Source: Psychrobacter alimentarius
GTDB lineage: Bacteria; Pseudomonadota; Gammaproteobacteria; Pseudomonadales; Moraxellaceae
Assembly: GCF_001606025.1 (NCBI RefSeq)
Contig: NZ_CP014945.1
Coordinates: 1,736,001-1,800,000 of the forward strand
Reading direction: 5' to 3'
DNA: 64,000 nucleotides
Part shown: positions 1-7,751 of the stretch, piece after piece
Numbering within the stretch: the first letter of the stretch is position 1
Layout of the letters: each line of letters opens with the position of its first letter
Made by a program: the position numbers and the translations under genes
Notes under the pieces: generated by a model
What the model was told of the DNA's origin: nothing
Database searches by the model: none
The model's input: the letters and a program-made list of their open reading frames with translations, nothing else

Positions 1-551
1 CTAAATCCGTCATTAACATCGCCATATTAGGGGCAGAAAGTACGGGTAAGACCACGTTATGCCGTGACTTGGCAGAGCACTTTGGTAGCCTGTGGGTACC
101 TGAGTATATGCGCACCTATCTACAAAAAAAATGGAATGATGAGCAATTGACTTGCACATGGGAAGATTTGCTTCCTATTGCGCAAGGTCAGATCAAACTA
201 GAAAACACACTGGCCAAGCAAACTGCGTACACATCAGACAAGCTTAGGTACTTATTTTGCGATACCAGTTTGTTTGAACTGATGGTCTATTCCAACTGGT
301 ATTATGGTGATTGTCCTGAAGCGTTAACGACAGCAGCACTGGCACATCATTATGATCTGATATTACTCACAAGCGTGGACGTTCCGTGGGTAGCAGATGA
401 TTTGCGGGATAGCCCGTATCAGCGCGAAAAAATAAGTACGTTTTTTGAAAATCAGTTAATTCGTCATCAAAAGCCCTATCGCCATATTGGTGGCGATAGA
501 GAGGAACGAGTTCGGCAAGTAGCAGCATGGCTTTCTGAAATCAATGATTAG
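1..551 (+). CDS. NadR-like nicotinamide riboside kinase / AAA-type ATPase, 5' truncated
   Basis: The reading frame is open from the left edge, so the start codon lies outside the window. The first codons encode a Walker A motif, GAESTGKTT, preceded by a beta-strand, which is the P-loop of the ribosylnicotinamide kinase domain of NadR. Further matches to that domain are a WVPEYMRTYL stretch, a CDTS segment and a VPWVADDLRD motif. By family knowledge the domain phosphorylates nicotinamide riboside to NMN during NAD salvage; whether this protein also carries the adenylyltransferase domain cannot be seen. A PnuC-type transporter is a common partner but would lie off the left edge. The family is fairly clear; the exact substrate is inferred. 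Confidence 0.8.
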   Translation, partial: KSVINIAILGAESTGKTTLCRDLAEHFGSLWVPEYMRTYLQKKWNDEQLTCTWEDLLPIAQGQIKLENTLAKQTAYTSDKLRYLFCDTSLFELMVYSNWYYGDCPEALTTAALAHHYDLILLTSVDVPWVADDLRDSPYQREKISTFFENQLIRHQKPYRHIGGDREERVRQVAAWLSEIND

Positions 552-611
552 AAGTTTTTTTATCCCATAAACAATTGGTAATTTTATCTATAAGCACCTT
601 AAGAGATATCG

Positions 612-1136
612 ATGCTAAAAAATATTGAACGTTACTTAGAAAAAACCATCTTTAACAGTCGCTGGATATTGGCACCCTTTTACTTAGGCTTAGTTTTTGG
701 AATTATTTTATTATTCATCAAATTCATCCAAAAGCTTTGGGGGATGTTTGCAGATATTCTGGTTGCTTCTGAAGCAAATGTGATTGTTGACATACTAGTG
801 TTGGTCGATATTTCACTGGTGGCAAGCTTATTACTCATTATCATATTCAGCGGTTATGAGATTTTTGTCTCCAAAATCGATACCAATGATCACGATGACC
901 GTCCTAGTTGGATGGGAAAAGTTGATTTTTCTGGGCTAAAGCTCAAAGTCATCGGCGCTATTGTCGCCATTTCTGCTATTGATCTTCTCAAATCTTTTAT
1001 GGATATAACAAGTGGTATGAGCGAAGGCGATGCAGACAAGCTTATGTGGAAAGTCATTATTCATATGACATTCGTTTTGTCCGGATTACTGTTTGCGATT
1101 ATGGACAAAATTGTTGGCGATACCAATAAGCACTAG
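612..1136 (+). CDS. YqhA / UPF0114 family inner-membrane protein
   Basis: A 174-residue integral membrane protein with four hydrophobic segments at about residues 20-37, 57-80, 111-128 and 147-164. The opening (IERYLEKTIFNSRW) and the loop DDRPSWMGKVDFSGLKLK are typical of the YqhA/TIGR00645 family, whose function is unknown. Length is normal for the family. It starts 60 bp after the NadR-like gene on the same strand and could be cotranscribed with it. No catalytic motif is visible. Confidence 0.85.
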   Translation: MLKNIERYLEKTIFNSRWILAPFYLGLVFGIILLFIKFIQKLWGMFADILVASEANVIVDILVLVDISLVASLLLIIIFSGYEIFVSKIDTNDHDDRPSWMGKVDFSGLKLKVIGAIVAISAIDLLKSFMDITSGMSEGDADKLMWKVIIHMTFVLSGLLFAIMDKIVGDTNKH

Positions 1137-1274
1137 CAAACACTAGCGCTTATTTTTCCATACACTCTCCACTCTTCTTACATCTTTTTTCTTTATAGCC
1201 CCTCTATGATTTCTTTAACCCTATCGACTGCCTTATTGACAGTCTTGGAATAAAGAGTCATATGAGGAGCTTTT

Positions 1275-2840
1275 ATGCAAAAAACACTATTTACCAAATT
1301 AGCTATTATCGCTGGGCTTTGCCTTATCTTTGCCATCGGTCTTAGTATGATTGGCTCCGTTATTTACGAGCGACAAACCTATGCAGAATCAGTAGTGAGA
1401 GAGATTGCGCAACAGCACGTCAATCCGCAAGAAGTCATTACCCCATTCATTGCCATTCCTACCACGGTCACCCCCGAATGCCAGACTGAAACGTCAGATA
1501 CGAATCGTAAGTGCGCGGCTTCTTATACAAAGATCGAGACCATTTTTGCTAATCAAACCCAAGCGACACAAGATCTTGACGTTAGCACTGATACTTACCA
1601 ACGCGGTATTTATCATGCAACCAGCTATAATGGGGCACTGACATTTGATCAAAACTATACTTTTCAAAACCATACTTTTGATGAAGCCATCACAAACTTG
1701 AGCGAATCGACAAGCGTAGCCAATCAAGAATTAGATCAAACCAGCACTGATAACACTGAAAGTAAAATAAAACCAGAGAAAACTACGGTTCACTGGGATA
1801 AAGCAAAATTAATCATTCCCATATCAGATCTGCGTGGCCTTGCTACTTTGCCAACAGTGACGATTGATAAAAAACCAATCAAAGCGACTTATCCGCAAAT
1901 ATCCATTATAAAAAATATAACCTACGTGGAAGTAGCTATTCCGCAAGAGGTTTTGATTCGCTCAGAAAAAAGCGTCACAGAAAAGCGTAATCAGATCATT
2001 GATATTATGGTCGATCTTCCATTAGCGGGTATCAGCAACCTAAATACTGTGCCGACTGGACAGAACTTTGGCCTGACAATGCGTAGTAACTGGCTGACGC
2101 CAAATTTTATCGGTAAAGCGTTGCCAAATACCAAAAAACTGACCTCCAAAGGTTTTGAGGCCAGCTGGCAAAATCAGTACCTGACTATTGCCAATAATCA
2201 AAATTTATCGCAGTGTGCCAGCATTGCTAATAGCCAATGTACTATTACAAGTCGGGCAACGTTTGATAGTACTCACCCGTCAATGAATCCTGATACCAGT
2301 ATGACAATGCAGGAAAACCTTGCCATATCAGACGCAGACACCGTACCTAATAGCTTTAGGGATGTGAGTTTAAACAGCTTTGGTGTGAGTTTTGCTGAGC
2401 CGAATGATGTGTATTTACAAACAGAACGAGCAATGAAATATGCCTTATTATTGATCCTCGTCTCATTCGGCACGTTTTTCTTATTTGAAGTGATCAAATC
2501 GAGCCGTATTCACCCTATCCAATATCTGTTGGTCGGTTGCGCATTATTTGTTTTTTATGTCTTGCTACTACCACTTGCAGAACAAATCATATTTTGGAAA
2601 GCCTATGCCATTGCTGCTAGTGCTTGTGTTGGGCTTATTGGTTGGTATACCTACTATGTTTTAGGTGGTATAAAACGAGCAGCAATATTTACAGGGACGT
2701 TGGCAGGATTATATGCAGCGTTTTTTGGCATCTTAACCACAGAAGATATGAATCTACTATTGGGTGCTGTTTTTTGCTTTGCCATCCTTGCCTGCGTGAT
2801 GGTAATGACTCGTAAAATCGATTGGTATAAAATTGCCTAA
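1275..2840 (+). CDS. creD: CreD family inner-membrane protein
   Basis: A 521-residue protein with one N-terminal membrane segment (about 8-28), a long periplasmic domain (about 30-385) and a C-terminal block of five or six membrane helices (about 388-512). The helix block, with HPIQYLLVG and LLLPLAEQI, is the family signature. CreD belongs to the CreBC carbon-source/beta-lactam-responsive regulon in enterics and Pseudomonas and affects envelope integrity; its biochemical role is unknown. No creBC genes are next to it, so regulation here is open. A GAGGAGC ribosome-binding site lies seven bases before the ATG. The periplasmic domain is rich in Thr/Asn/Ser, as usual for fast-evolving members. 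Confidence 0.88.
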   Translation: MQKTLFTKLAIIAGLCLIFAIGLSMIGSVIYERQTYAESVVREIAQQHVNPQEVITPFIAIPTTVTPECQTETSDTNRKCAASYTKIETIFANQTQATQDLDVSTDTYQRGIYHATSYNGALTFDQNYTFQNHTFDEAITNLSESTSVANQELDQTSTDNTESKIKPEKTTVHWDKAKLIIPISDLRGLATLPTVTIDKKPIKATYPQISIIKNITYVEVAIPQEVLIRSEKSVTEKRNQIIDIMVDLPLAGISNLNTVPTGQNFGLTMRSNWLTPNFIGKALPNTKKLTSKGFEASWQNQYLTIANNQNLSQCASIANSQCTITSRATFDSTHPSMNPDTSMTMQENLAISDADTVPNSFRDVSLNSFGVSFAEPNDVYLQTERAMKYALLLILVSFGTFFLFEVIKSSRIHPIQYLLVGCALFVFYVLLLPLAEQIIFWKAYAIAASACVGLIGWYTYYVLGGIKRAAIFTGTLAGLYAAFFGILTTEDMNLLLGAVFCFAILACVMVMTRKIDWYKIA

Positions 2841-2870
2841 TACAATGAGGACATACTAATACAATGACAT

Positions 2871-2924
2871 ATCGGGCAGTTCTACGTTGGCGTCAATCAA
2901 TTAGCGCACCTAGAACTGCCCGAT
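2871..2924. repeat. 14-bp perfect inverted repeat between convergent genes
   Basis: Arms ATCGGGCAGTTCTA and its exact complement enclose 26 bases. It sits between the ends of creD and the DUF421 gene. Neither side has a good T-run, so it is at best a weak two-way terminator; it could be a short mobile or REP-like relic. Confidence 0.5.
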
Positions 2925-2931
2925 AAGGTTA

Positions 2932-3615
2932 CTATCTAACAATCTCGCAATTCAGAGCTTTGGCCCAGTTTTTACTACTGTTTTCACAGCGCTCGCACAG
3001 CTGGTTTTCATCAGTAATGTGGTCAACATGACCACAATGCATACAAGCATAAGACGTCCCTGCTTCTATTTGCTCGACCGCTTGATACTCTTTGGGAAAA
3101 AGCGGCATACCATACCTTGTTTTTTCGGGCTGATATAGCAATATGCTAAAGTTACCGTCTGTCTCTAGCAGTCCTGTCCGCACCTGCCCTAAATGCTCAA
3201 CGCCTTGCTGACGCATTTCTGCAAAAAACTCATCATGTGACATCTTGCCTTTCTTAATCTTATCAAGTACTAGCACACCATCTTCTACAATATAAAGTGA
3301 TTTGCCTTCCAAAAAATTTTCAACAGGATTAAACTTCATCATTGCCCAAGTACACAAGCGATAGAGTAGGATAACCGTACTCATAATCAGTACTGCTTGA
3401 ATAATAGGCAAGTCTTCAGTAAACATGGGATCACCTGCAATAGAACCAAGTGACAAAATAATGGTCAACTCAAAAATAGAAAGCTGACGAACACCGCGCT
3501 TACCTGTAAATCGTAAAAACGAAATAATCAGTGTAAACATCACTACGACACGTATTAAAATCTCAATGGCAAACACCCAAGTGGTGTCATGAATAAAAAT
3601 ACTTGCCCAATCCAT
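2932..3615 (-). CDS. DUF421 (YetF-type) membrane protein with C-terminal zinc ribbon
   Basis: A 227-residue protein. Residues about 14-90 hold three hydrophobic segments with the DUF421 motif RFTGKRGVRQLSIFEL, followed by the cytoplasmic domain (EGKSLYIVEDG, MSHDEFFAEMRQQGV). Function is unknown; the Bacillus relatives YetF/YrbG/YdfS are linked to spore or envelope traits. The unusual part is the tail: CMHC at 191-194 and CERC at 207-210, a four-cysteine zinc-ribbon arrangement added after the usual DUF421 end. It is a single gene convergent with creD. Family assignment is strong; zinc binding is inferred from the cysteine spacing. Confidence 0.85.
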   Translation of the reverse strand: MDWASIFIHDTTWVFAIEILIRVVVMFTLIISFLRFTGKRGVRQLSIFELTIILSLGSIAGDPMFTEDLPIIQAVLIMSTVILLYRLCTWAMMKFNPVENFLEGKSLYIVEDGVLVLDKIKKGKMSHDEFFAEMRQQGVEHLGQVRTGLLETDGNFSILLYQPEKTRYGMPLFPKEYQAVEQIEAGTSYACMHCGHVDHITDENQLCERCENSSKNWAKALNCEIVR

Positions 3616-3868
3616 ATATCTCTTTCCTATTTATCATTTTTTTAATGCATTAAGTTGAATATTGTCATTAGTTCCAATCAGCTACTTACTGATAGAGCCA
3701 ATGAATTTAATAGTCACCTGTACCATTCAAGCGACTTATTTGCAGTAAGCACCGCAAGATCAAATAGATCGTGAGACAATCAATAACGCAGCTCAAACAA
3801 GACAGAGCGACCACGCCCTCTACTCGCTATTTTATTAGAAAAACAACTTAATCATTGTAGGAATTATT

Positions 3869-4801
3869 TTGAAAGCCACGATTTATACCACTGTTGCATT
3901 AATCGCATTTGCGGCGAATTCTTTGTTTTGTAGAATGGCGTTAGCGGATGACTATATAGATGCGTGGAGCTTTACTATCGTTCGTTTAGTGAGTGCTGCT
4001 GGTTGTTTGGGTATCATTATGATACTGCACGCCTCTCACTTACAACGTCAAGTGCGTAAGATGAATGACACTTCTAATGGCACACTTCTCGTGTTAAGCG
4101 ATAAAGGCAGCTGGTTAAGCAGTTTCACCCTTGTCATTTATGCGTTATGTTTTTCAATTGCTTATGTAGAATTAGATACAGGTACTGGCGCACTGATTTT
4201 ATTTTCAGCGGTTCAGCTCACCATGATTGGTTGGGGTATTTATAAAAAAGAGCAGTTAAGCGTATTGCAATGGACAGCATTTATTGTGGCAGTAGCAGGA
4301 TTTATTTATTTAATGTTGCCGTCAGCAGCAATACCATCTCCATTGGCAGCCATACTTATGACGATCAGTGGTATCGCTTGGGGTATATATAGTATACGTG
4401 GCAAAACTTGCGTATCACCACTACGAGCCACTGGTTTTAATTTCATCAGAAGCCTTATCGCGGTTCCAATACTATTATTGGTAAGCCTGTATTACTTGGA
4501 CAATATGGGACTCGCTACTGTCAATTTGAACAATGTCACGACCAAAGGAATACTACTGGCAGGCGCATCAGGCGCAATTGCATCTGGGATCGGCTATAGC
4601 ATCTGGTATACAGCCATGCCACTATTGAAACACACACAAGCAGCCATTGTACAATTATGTGTACCGATACTGGCAGCCATACTGGGTGTGGTCTTTTTAT
4701 CTGAGCAGCTAAGCTTACCATTCGTGGTAGCAAGCACTGTCATTTTAGGCGCCGTTTTAACATTTACTTTAAGTAAAAAGACATCAAAAATATCAAGCTA
4801 A
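3869..4801 (+). CDS. EamA/DMT-superfamily transporter
   Basis: A 310-residue hydrophobic protein with about ten membrane helices arranged as two EamA repeats (roughly 1-150 and 155-303). Typical features are the opening AFAANSLFCRMAL, the ALILFSAVQLTMIGWG helix and, in the second repeat, ASGIGYSIWYTAMPLL followed by LCVPILAAILG and LSEQLS. This family exports amino acids, nucleosides or other small metabolites; the substrate cannot be read from sequence. The start is TTG, chosen because an AGGA ribosome-binding site lies six bases upstream and no in-frame ATG precedes the first helix. It is convergent with the LysR gene. Confidence 0.85.
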   Translation: MKATIYTTVALIAFAANSLFCRMALADDYIDAWSFTIVRLVSAAGCLGIIMILHASHLQRQVRKMNDTSNGTLLVLSDKGSWLSSFTLVIYALCFSIAYVELDTGTGALILFSAVQLTMIGWGIYKKEQLSVLQWTAFIVAVAGFIYLMLPSAAIPSPLAAILMTISGIAWGIYSIRGKTCVSPLRATGFNFIRSLIAVPILLLVSLYYLDNMGLATVNLNNVTTKGILLAGASGAIASGIGYSIWYTAMPLLKHTQAAIVQLCVPILAAILGVVFLSEQLSLPFVVASTVILGAVLTFTLSKKTSKISS

Positions 4802-4857
4802 AGGCATCAATATCACTATTCATGATTTGTCTTTAGCTTACTTACTCACTTTTATCA

Positions 4858-5793
4858 TTAGTTGAGTTGCCAATAAAAGGGATCACCGTAGACCTCTGCA
4901 AAGTAATCGATTAACGTTCTCACGTTTAAAGAAACATGACGAGTATTGGGATAAATAGCGGCAATGTGCTGAGTGGTGGTCTTCACAGCAGCAGTGTATT
5001 CAGGCAACAACTTTACCAACTGACCACTCTTTAAATGCTCACCAATCAGCCAGTCAGGAAAAAGCACGATCCCCATGCCTTTTAATGCGGTTACCAATAA
5101 GGATTCTGCGTTATTGGACATGAGTAAAGCAGGTGCTAAACAAGAAGTCCAATCCTCACCCTTGGTCTTGAAAAGCCAGCGATTCGGCCCCGACGACCCT
5201 TTATAAACCAACCCTTTATGATGAATTAACTCTGTTGGCGATTGCAGCTTTCCGTACTGGTTTATGTACTCAGGAGTGGCTGCCAGATGATATGTTTGCT
5301 CACCAAAAATCCGCGCATGAAAAGTCGAATCGTTTAATGTCCCAATTCTAAAAATAACGTCCGTTGGATAATGATGAGGATCGATAAAGTCATCAGTTAA
5401 CGTCAGATCTATTTGTACTTTAGGATAGTGAGCGCTAAATTGTGGCAACCAGGGAGCGATGTGTCGTTGTCCAAAAAATACTGGCGCATTGATTCTGAGT
5501 AAGCCGCCTGGTTCTAATGTCCTATCCTGAAGCTCTTCTTGTGCCATGCTCATACTTTCTGTCATAGCATGGGCGTAGGTCATAAACACGCGTCCTGCTT
5601 CGGTAGGAATGACGGCACGGGTATTGCGATAAAAAAGCTGTTGCCCCAACGAATCTTCTAATTGTTTGATAATACGAGAGACCTTAGACGCAGACACCCC
5701 TTCTTTTCGAGCCACCACCGAAAAACTCTGAGCTTTATAGACACTGATATAGAAATGCAAAGTCTTTATGCTGATATTGTCGACGTTATTCAT
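4858..5793 (-). CDS. LysR-family transcriptional regulator
   Basis: A 311-residue regulator. The N-terminus (about 1-65) is a winged helix-turn-helix, with VYKAQSFSVVARKEGVSASKVSRIIKQLE as two joined pieces of the recognition region. Residues about 90-300 form the periplasmic-binding-like effector domain (GGLLRINAPVFFGQRHIAPWL). It is divergently transcribed from a pair of DUF606 transporter genes, with a 97-bp gap carrying a LysR-type dyad, so it probably controls them and itself. The effector is unknown. It resembles the DsdC/CrgA-like group of regulators that govern efflux or catabolic genes. Confidence 0.9.
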   Translation of the reverse strand: MNNVDNISIKTLHFYISVYKAQSFSVVARKEGVSASKVSRIIKQLEDSLGQQLFYRNTRAVIPTEAGRVFMTYAHAMTESMSMAQEELQDRTLEPGGLLRINAPVFFGQRHIAPWLPQFSAHYPKVQIDLTLTDDFIDPHHYPTDVIFRIGTLNDSTFHARIFGEQTYHLAATPEYINQYGKLQSPTELIHHKGLVYKGSSGPNRWLFKTKGEDWTSCLAPALLMSNNAESLLVTALKGMGIVLFPDWLIGEHLKSGQLVKLLPEYTAAVKTTTQHIAAIYPNTRHVSLNVRTLIDYFAEVYGDPFYWQLN

Positions 5794-5811
5794 TTGTGCA
5801 ACTTATGCAAA
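5794..5811. promoter_or_regulatory. Putative LysR-type operator
   Basis: TGCA-N5-TGCA flanked by T and A runs (TTGTGCAACTTATGCAA) matches the dyad with T-N11-A spacing that LysR regulators bind. It lies immediately upstream of the regulator start and about 80 bp upstream of the divergent DUF606 pair. This position suggests autoregulation plus control of the pair; binding is inferred. Confidence 0.45.
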
Positions 5812-5890
5812 GGTCATTTCCACATTATAGCGTTTTTCATGAATATAAGCTCCTGTAGAATACCGCCATTGCTTATTAAGGATTTTTTTC

Positions 5891-6325
5891 ATGCAAATAT
5901 TATTGATACTTATCGTTGTGTTAGGCGGCATGGGGTTATCCGTTGAAGCGGGATTACTGGGCCCTTTAGGGGGTCAAGTTGGTGAATTGTGGGCGACATT
6001 GAGTATTTTCGGTGTTGGTGCAGCATTGACTTTTTTTCTTATGTTATTTTTTAGTCCACGCAATAGCCCTTCATTTTTCTCGCAACCCCCTTTGTTACTC
6101 GTTGGCGGAATTTTAGGTCCTATTTACGTGGTGGTCTTAACCGTCGTCACACCAGTCATCGGCGTTGCAATGACAATGATTGGCATACTTGCTGGCCAAA
6201 TCTCAAAAAGTCTGATCATCGATCATTATGGACTATTTGGAACCACAGAAAGAAAAATAGACAATAAAAGAATCATAGCCTTGGTTTTTATCATTGCTGC
6301 ACTGTTCTTTATGGCGAAGGGGTAA
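5891..6325 (+). CDS. DUF606 (YdcZ-type) DMT-superfamily transporter, first of a pair
   Basis: A 144-residue protein with four or five hydrophobic helices and the DUF606 pattern: an opening helix with GGMGLSVEAGLLGPLGG, a middle GGILGPIYVVV and a final GQISKSLIIDHYGLFG. Such small DMT proteins carry one half of the ten-helix EamA fold and are thought to work as dimers. The second copy begins five bases after its stop, suggesting translational coupling and a heterodimer. An AAGGA ribosome-binding site precedes the ATG. The substrate is unknown. Confidence 0.82.
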   Translation: MQILLILIVVLGGMGLSVEAGLLGPLGGQVGELWATLSIFGVGAALTFFLMLFFSPRNSPSFFSQPPLLLVGGILGPIYVVVLTVVTPVIGVAMTMIGILAGQISKSLIIDHYGLFGTTERKIDNKRIIALVFIIAALFFMAKG

Positions 6326-6330
6326 AATAG

Positions 6331-6792
6331 ATGATGCTTATATTAATGATCGTATTGGCAATAATTGGCGGGGCTGCCTTAAGTGTTCAAGCGGCTTTAA
6401 ATGGTCGTCTGGGTGGTAATGTTGGCGTCTTTAAAAGCGCATTTCTCACTTTTTCTGTGGGCGCGCTAGTTACTGCTTTACTTATTTTCTTCTTTGAACC
6501 AAACCACTCAGTCACGTTAATGGACGTGCCCAAATGGCAGTTACTTGGTGCGCTTTGCGGTGTGCCTTATATCGTCATTATGGTAGTTGCAGTACAACGT
6601 ATCGGTACTGCCGTCGCAACGGTAGCTGTCATTTTCGGTCAGCTTAGTATGAGCGTGCTAATCGATAATTTTGGTTGGTTAGGTAATGAAGTAATCACAC
6701 TCTCGGGTAGTCGAATTGCTGCTTTGGTTTGTTTGGCAATTGCACTTTATTTTATTTATTCTAGTAATAAGTCTGAACCTAAAGCTGCTTAG
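6331..6792 (+). CDS. DUF606 (YdcZ-type) DMT-superfamily transporter, second of a pair
   Basis: A 153-residue paralogue of the gene just upstream, aligning along its length: AALSVQAALNGRLGGNVG at the front, GALCGVPYIVIMV in the middle, and GQLSMSVLIDNFGWLG near the end. This copy keeps the more canonical family residues (QAALNGRLG), whereas the first copy has drifted. Pairing in tandem with minimal spacing fits a two-subunit transporter of the small DMT type. Topology is four or five helices. The substrate is not predictable; control by the divergent LysR gene is likely. Confidence 0.84.
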   Translation: MMLILMIVLAIIGGAALSVQAALNGRLGGNVGVFKSAFLTFSVGALVTALLIFFFEPNHSVTLMDVPKWQLLGALCGVPYIVIMVVAVQRIGTAVATVAVIFGQLSMSVLIDNFGWLGNEVITLSGSRIAALVCLAIALYFIYSSNKSEPKAA

Positions 6793-6937
6793 TTACCCTT
6801 TGTTAAGTGCTAATTATAAGATGATTGGTGTTATAGTCAATCCAAAAAAAGCATGGTACATCGAGTCATAATGTTCTAATTATTTTTTATTGATTGCTTG
6901 TGATTATTGGATTTTTGCGCTAATACTGACAATAGCC

Positions 6938-6980
6938 AAACTAAAAAGGATGAGCCGTTGCGGTTCATCCTTTTTAGTTT
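6938..6980. terminator. Bidirectional intrinsic terminator
   Basis: A long hairpin (AAACTAAAAAGGATGAGCCG with its near-perfect complement) with A and T runs on opposite arms sits between the convergent DUF606 pair and the LprI-like gene. Confidence 0.8.
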
Positions 6981-6983
6981 ATA

Positions 6984-7385
6984 TTATCTGTTATTGATAT
7001 TGGCAATTTCATCATCAAGCTGTACACGTCGCTGCTTCGTATAAGTTGCTAAGCAACCATTGCTTGCCATTGGATAAGCACTGCCGCCACTAAAACCACG
7101 AGCTGAGAACTTGCAGGCCTTATCTCTAAAGTCAATCCATGCAAGCTGCGCTGTCTTTAATTGCTTTTTTTCACTAGCGTCTAACAGACGTTGTAAATCA
7201 CTATAGGATTTATTCAATTTCCTGTCTTCCGTTGATAACTCAGTTGCCGTGCATTTATTGATATCTGCCTGAGTATTGGCATTATCACAGGCACTAGCAG
7301 CTGATGCTTGCGCCGTAGCAAACAGACCGACAGATAACAACGTTAAACCAGACAGCTTTCTCAAATTACTCGTTATTTTTTTCAT
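6984..7385 (-). CDS. LprI/DUF1311 family secreted protein
   Basis: About 133 residues with an N-terminal signal peptide (KKITSNLRKLSGLTLL then a small-residue cleavage region ending ASA). The mature part has the DUF1311 layout: a first Cys, CTATELSTEDRKLNKSYSDL, then QLKTAQLAWIDFRDKAC and a last Cys in NGCLATY, giving four cysteines likely to form two disulphides. LprI of Mycobacterium inhibits lysozyme, but most DUF1311 proteins have no tested function. The start at MKK is preferred over an ATG four codons earlier, because GAGGTG lies just before MKK and overlaps the earlier ATG. Confidence 0.85.
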   Translation of the reverse strand: MKKITSNLRKLSGLTLLSVGLFATAQASAASACDNANTQADINKCTATELSTEDRKLNKSYSDLQRLLDASEKKQLKTAQLAWIDFRDKACKFSARGFSGGSAYPMASNGCLATYTKQRRVQLDDEIANINNR

Positions 7386-7751
7386 GTAGCACCTCATTGT
7401 TATTCATAATCAGAAAATACTAGCATAGAGAACGTTGGGTTTTTATTGAGTCCTGTTAAGAAACGTCATTCACCTATCATGAGTCAAACGCCACTCTTAT
7501 AATGCATTATTGGCCATCATTATTTACTGCTATCCCCTATACATTATAGGATCCTGAGTTTTTAGCAATTATGATATAACGCTTCTTATAAGCCAATTCT
7601 GTTGTTTAGAGAAACAGTTTTATAAGTGTTTATGGAATAAAAGTAAAATTTCATACTAAAAATTTACATTAATATACTGAATAAAAAAACTCACTGGCTT
7701 AGTATCAAGTGTCAAATCTTCCAATAATTAATATAAATAGGACTAAAAATC
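7386..7751. other. Intergenic region between divergent genes
   Basis: About 366 A+T-rich bases carrying the 5' regions of the LprI-like gene and the repeat-protein gene. I see no RNA gene or ORF. No promoter is distinct enough to call. The repeat-protein start has only a weak AGGA ribosome-binding site (ATAGGACTAAAAATC). Confidence 0.5.
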
